From an uncultured Granulosicoccaceae bacterium (GTDB lineage Bacteria > Pseudomonadota > Gammaproteobacteria > CALCKW01): DNA of 6,385 nucleotides. The translations under genes were made by a program, and so were the position numbers. Within the stretch, counting starts at the first letter, position 1. Each line of letters starts with the position of its first letter. The notes beneath the pieces were generated by a model, which ran no database searches, had not been told where the DNA came from, and worked only from the letters and a program-made list of their open reading frames with translations. Below are positions 5,864 to 6,385 of the stretch, piece after piece. Where the stretch lies: contig CALDHJ010000232.1 of the NCBI GenBank assembly GCA_937941555.1, forward strand, positions 1-6,385, given 5' to 3'.

Positions 5864-6385
5864 GCCCGGATTCCGACAAGCCGACAGACGAAGAATCGCC
5901 ATCCGACGCCGGTGTCGAGCCGGTTGCCGACGACGGCGTAGACGCGGTTCCCTTCGACAGTAAATCCTTTCTGCGTGCGGTGACGACACGCCCCGGCGTC
6001 TACCGCATGCTCGACGGCGATGGCACCATTCTCTACGTTGGCAAAGCCGGTAACTTGCGCAGCCGGTTGTCGAGCTATTTCAACAAGGCAGTAGACACCA
6101 TCAAGACCGCAAGGCTGGTCGAACAGATTGCGGGCGTTGAGGTGACAGTCACGCGCACGGCGGCCGAGGCGCTAGTGCTCGAGAATCAGCTCATCAAGAC
6201 CCATCGGCCGCGCTACAACGTCTTGATGCGGGACGACAAGAGCTACCCCTATGTCTATCTGAGTACCGAGGAGACCTACCCTCGTGCGGCGTACCACCGC
6301 GGTGCGCGCAAGCGGCCTGGTGAATATTTCGGGCCCTATCCGCACAGCCAGGCTGTTCGCAAGACCCTGGCATTCGTGCAGAAAC
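5860..6385 (+). CDS. uvrC: UvrABC system protein C, N-terminal part (cut by the window end)
   Basis: UvrC is the dual-incision nuclease of nucleotide excision repair, cutting DNA on both sides of a lesion bound by UvrB. The window holds about 175 codons. The GIY-YIG nuclease domain (3' incision) is clear: RPGVYRML (44-51), [17 protein letters not shown] (58-74) with the conserved Arg, and [11 protein letters not shown] (103-113) carrying the metal-binding Glu region, then [17 protein letters not shown] (116-132). The UVR motif, the RNase H-like domain and the HhH domains must lie beyond the edge. GTG 5860 is chosen over GTG 5845 on ribosome-binding grounds; there is no ATG option. Compared with E. 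coli UvrC, which starts about six residues before the matching AFLKTV segment, this protein has roughly 30 extra residues (2-31), rich in Asp, Glu and Pro. It follows fabH after 194 nt; uvrC is more often found near gacA/uvrY and pgsA. Confidence 0.96.
   Translation, partial: MSPDSDKPTDEESPSDAGVEPVADDGVDAVPFDSKSFLRAVTTRPGVYRMLDGDGTILYVGKAGNLRSRLSSYFNKAVDTIKTARLVEQIAGVEVTVTRTAAEALVLENQLIKTHRPRYNVLMRDDKSYPYVYLSTEETYPRAAYHRGARKRPGEYFGPYPHSQAVRKTLAFVQK

Noticed and set aside
5561..5989. A 142-codon open frame on the - strand covering the fabH-uvrC spacer
   Set aside because: Both ends run deep into fabH and uvrC coding sequence, the N-terminal third is Arg-rich antisense of uvrC, and no motif is visible. 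Weakly possible but unsupported.

Overview
This window is chromosomal housekeeping DNA from a GC-rich Gammaproteobacterium. I judge it GC-rich by eye and did not count it. The key evidence is the gene order yceF | yceD-rpmF-plsX-fabH. It is the one found in Escherichia coli and relatives, and each product resembles its gammaproteobacterial counterpart. Genus and species cannot be read from this sequence.

Layout from left to right. (1) Bases 2-274, + strand: the C-terminal end of a UbiH/UbiI/UbiF-type flavin hydroxylase of ubiquinone synthesis, cut off by the window edge. (2) Bases 333-1970, - strand: a complete glucose-6-phosphate isomerase gene (pgi), convergent with the first gene. (3) Bases 2016-2603, - strand: a Maf-family nucleotide pyrophosphatase of the YceF subgroup, 45 nt upstream of pgi and probably co-transcribed with it. 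(4) A 127-nt divergent region, 2604-2730, holding a good sigma70-type promoter for the rightward genes. (5) Bases 2731-5665, + strand: yceD, rpmF (ribosomal protein L32), plsX and fabH. plsX and fabH overlap by four bases (ATGA). One hairpin spans the yceD stop codon and another lies just before plsX. (6) Bases 5666-5859: a spacer with a possible 41-codon ORF. (7) From 5860 to the right edge: the start of uvrC, encoding the nucleotide-excision-repair endonuclease subunit, with a GTG start and an acidic N-terminal extension.

The + strand cluster ties a ribosomal protein and a ribosome-linked protein (YceD) to entry into phospholipid synthesis (PlsX) and initiation of fatty acid synthesis (FabH). 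In E. coli the cluster continues with fabD, fabG and acpP. Here uvrC follows fabH instead.

I see no CRISPR array, mobile element, tRNA or rRNA, and no convincing new multi-gene system. The points worth checking are small: a promoter that implies an almost leaderless yceD mRNA, two intercistronic hairpins, an 18-bp perfect palindrome inside fabH, a possible small ORF coupled to uvrC, and acidic extensions on L32 and UvrC.
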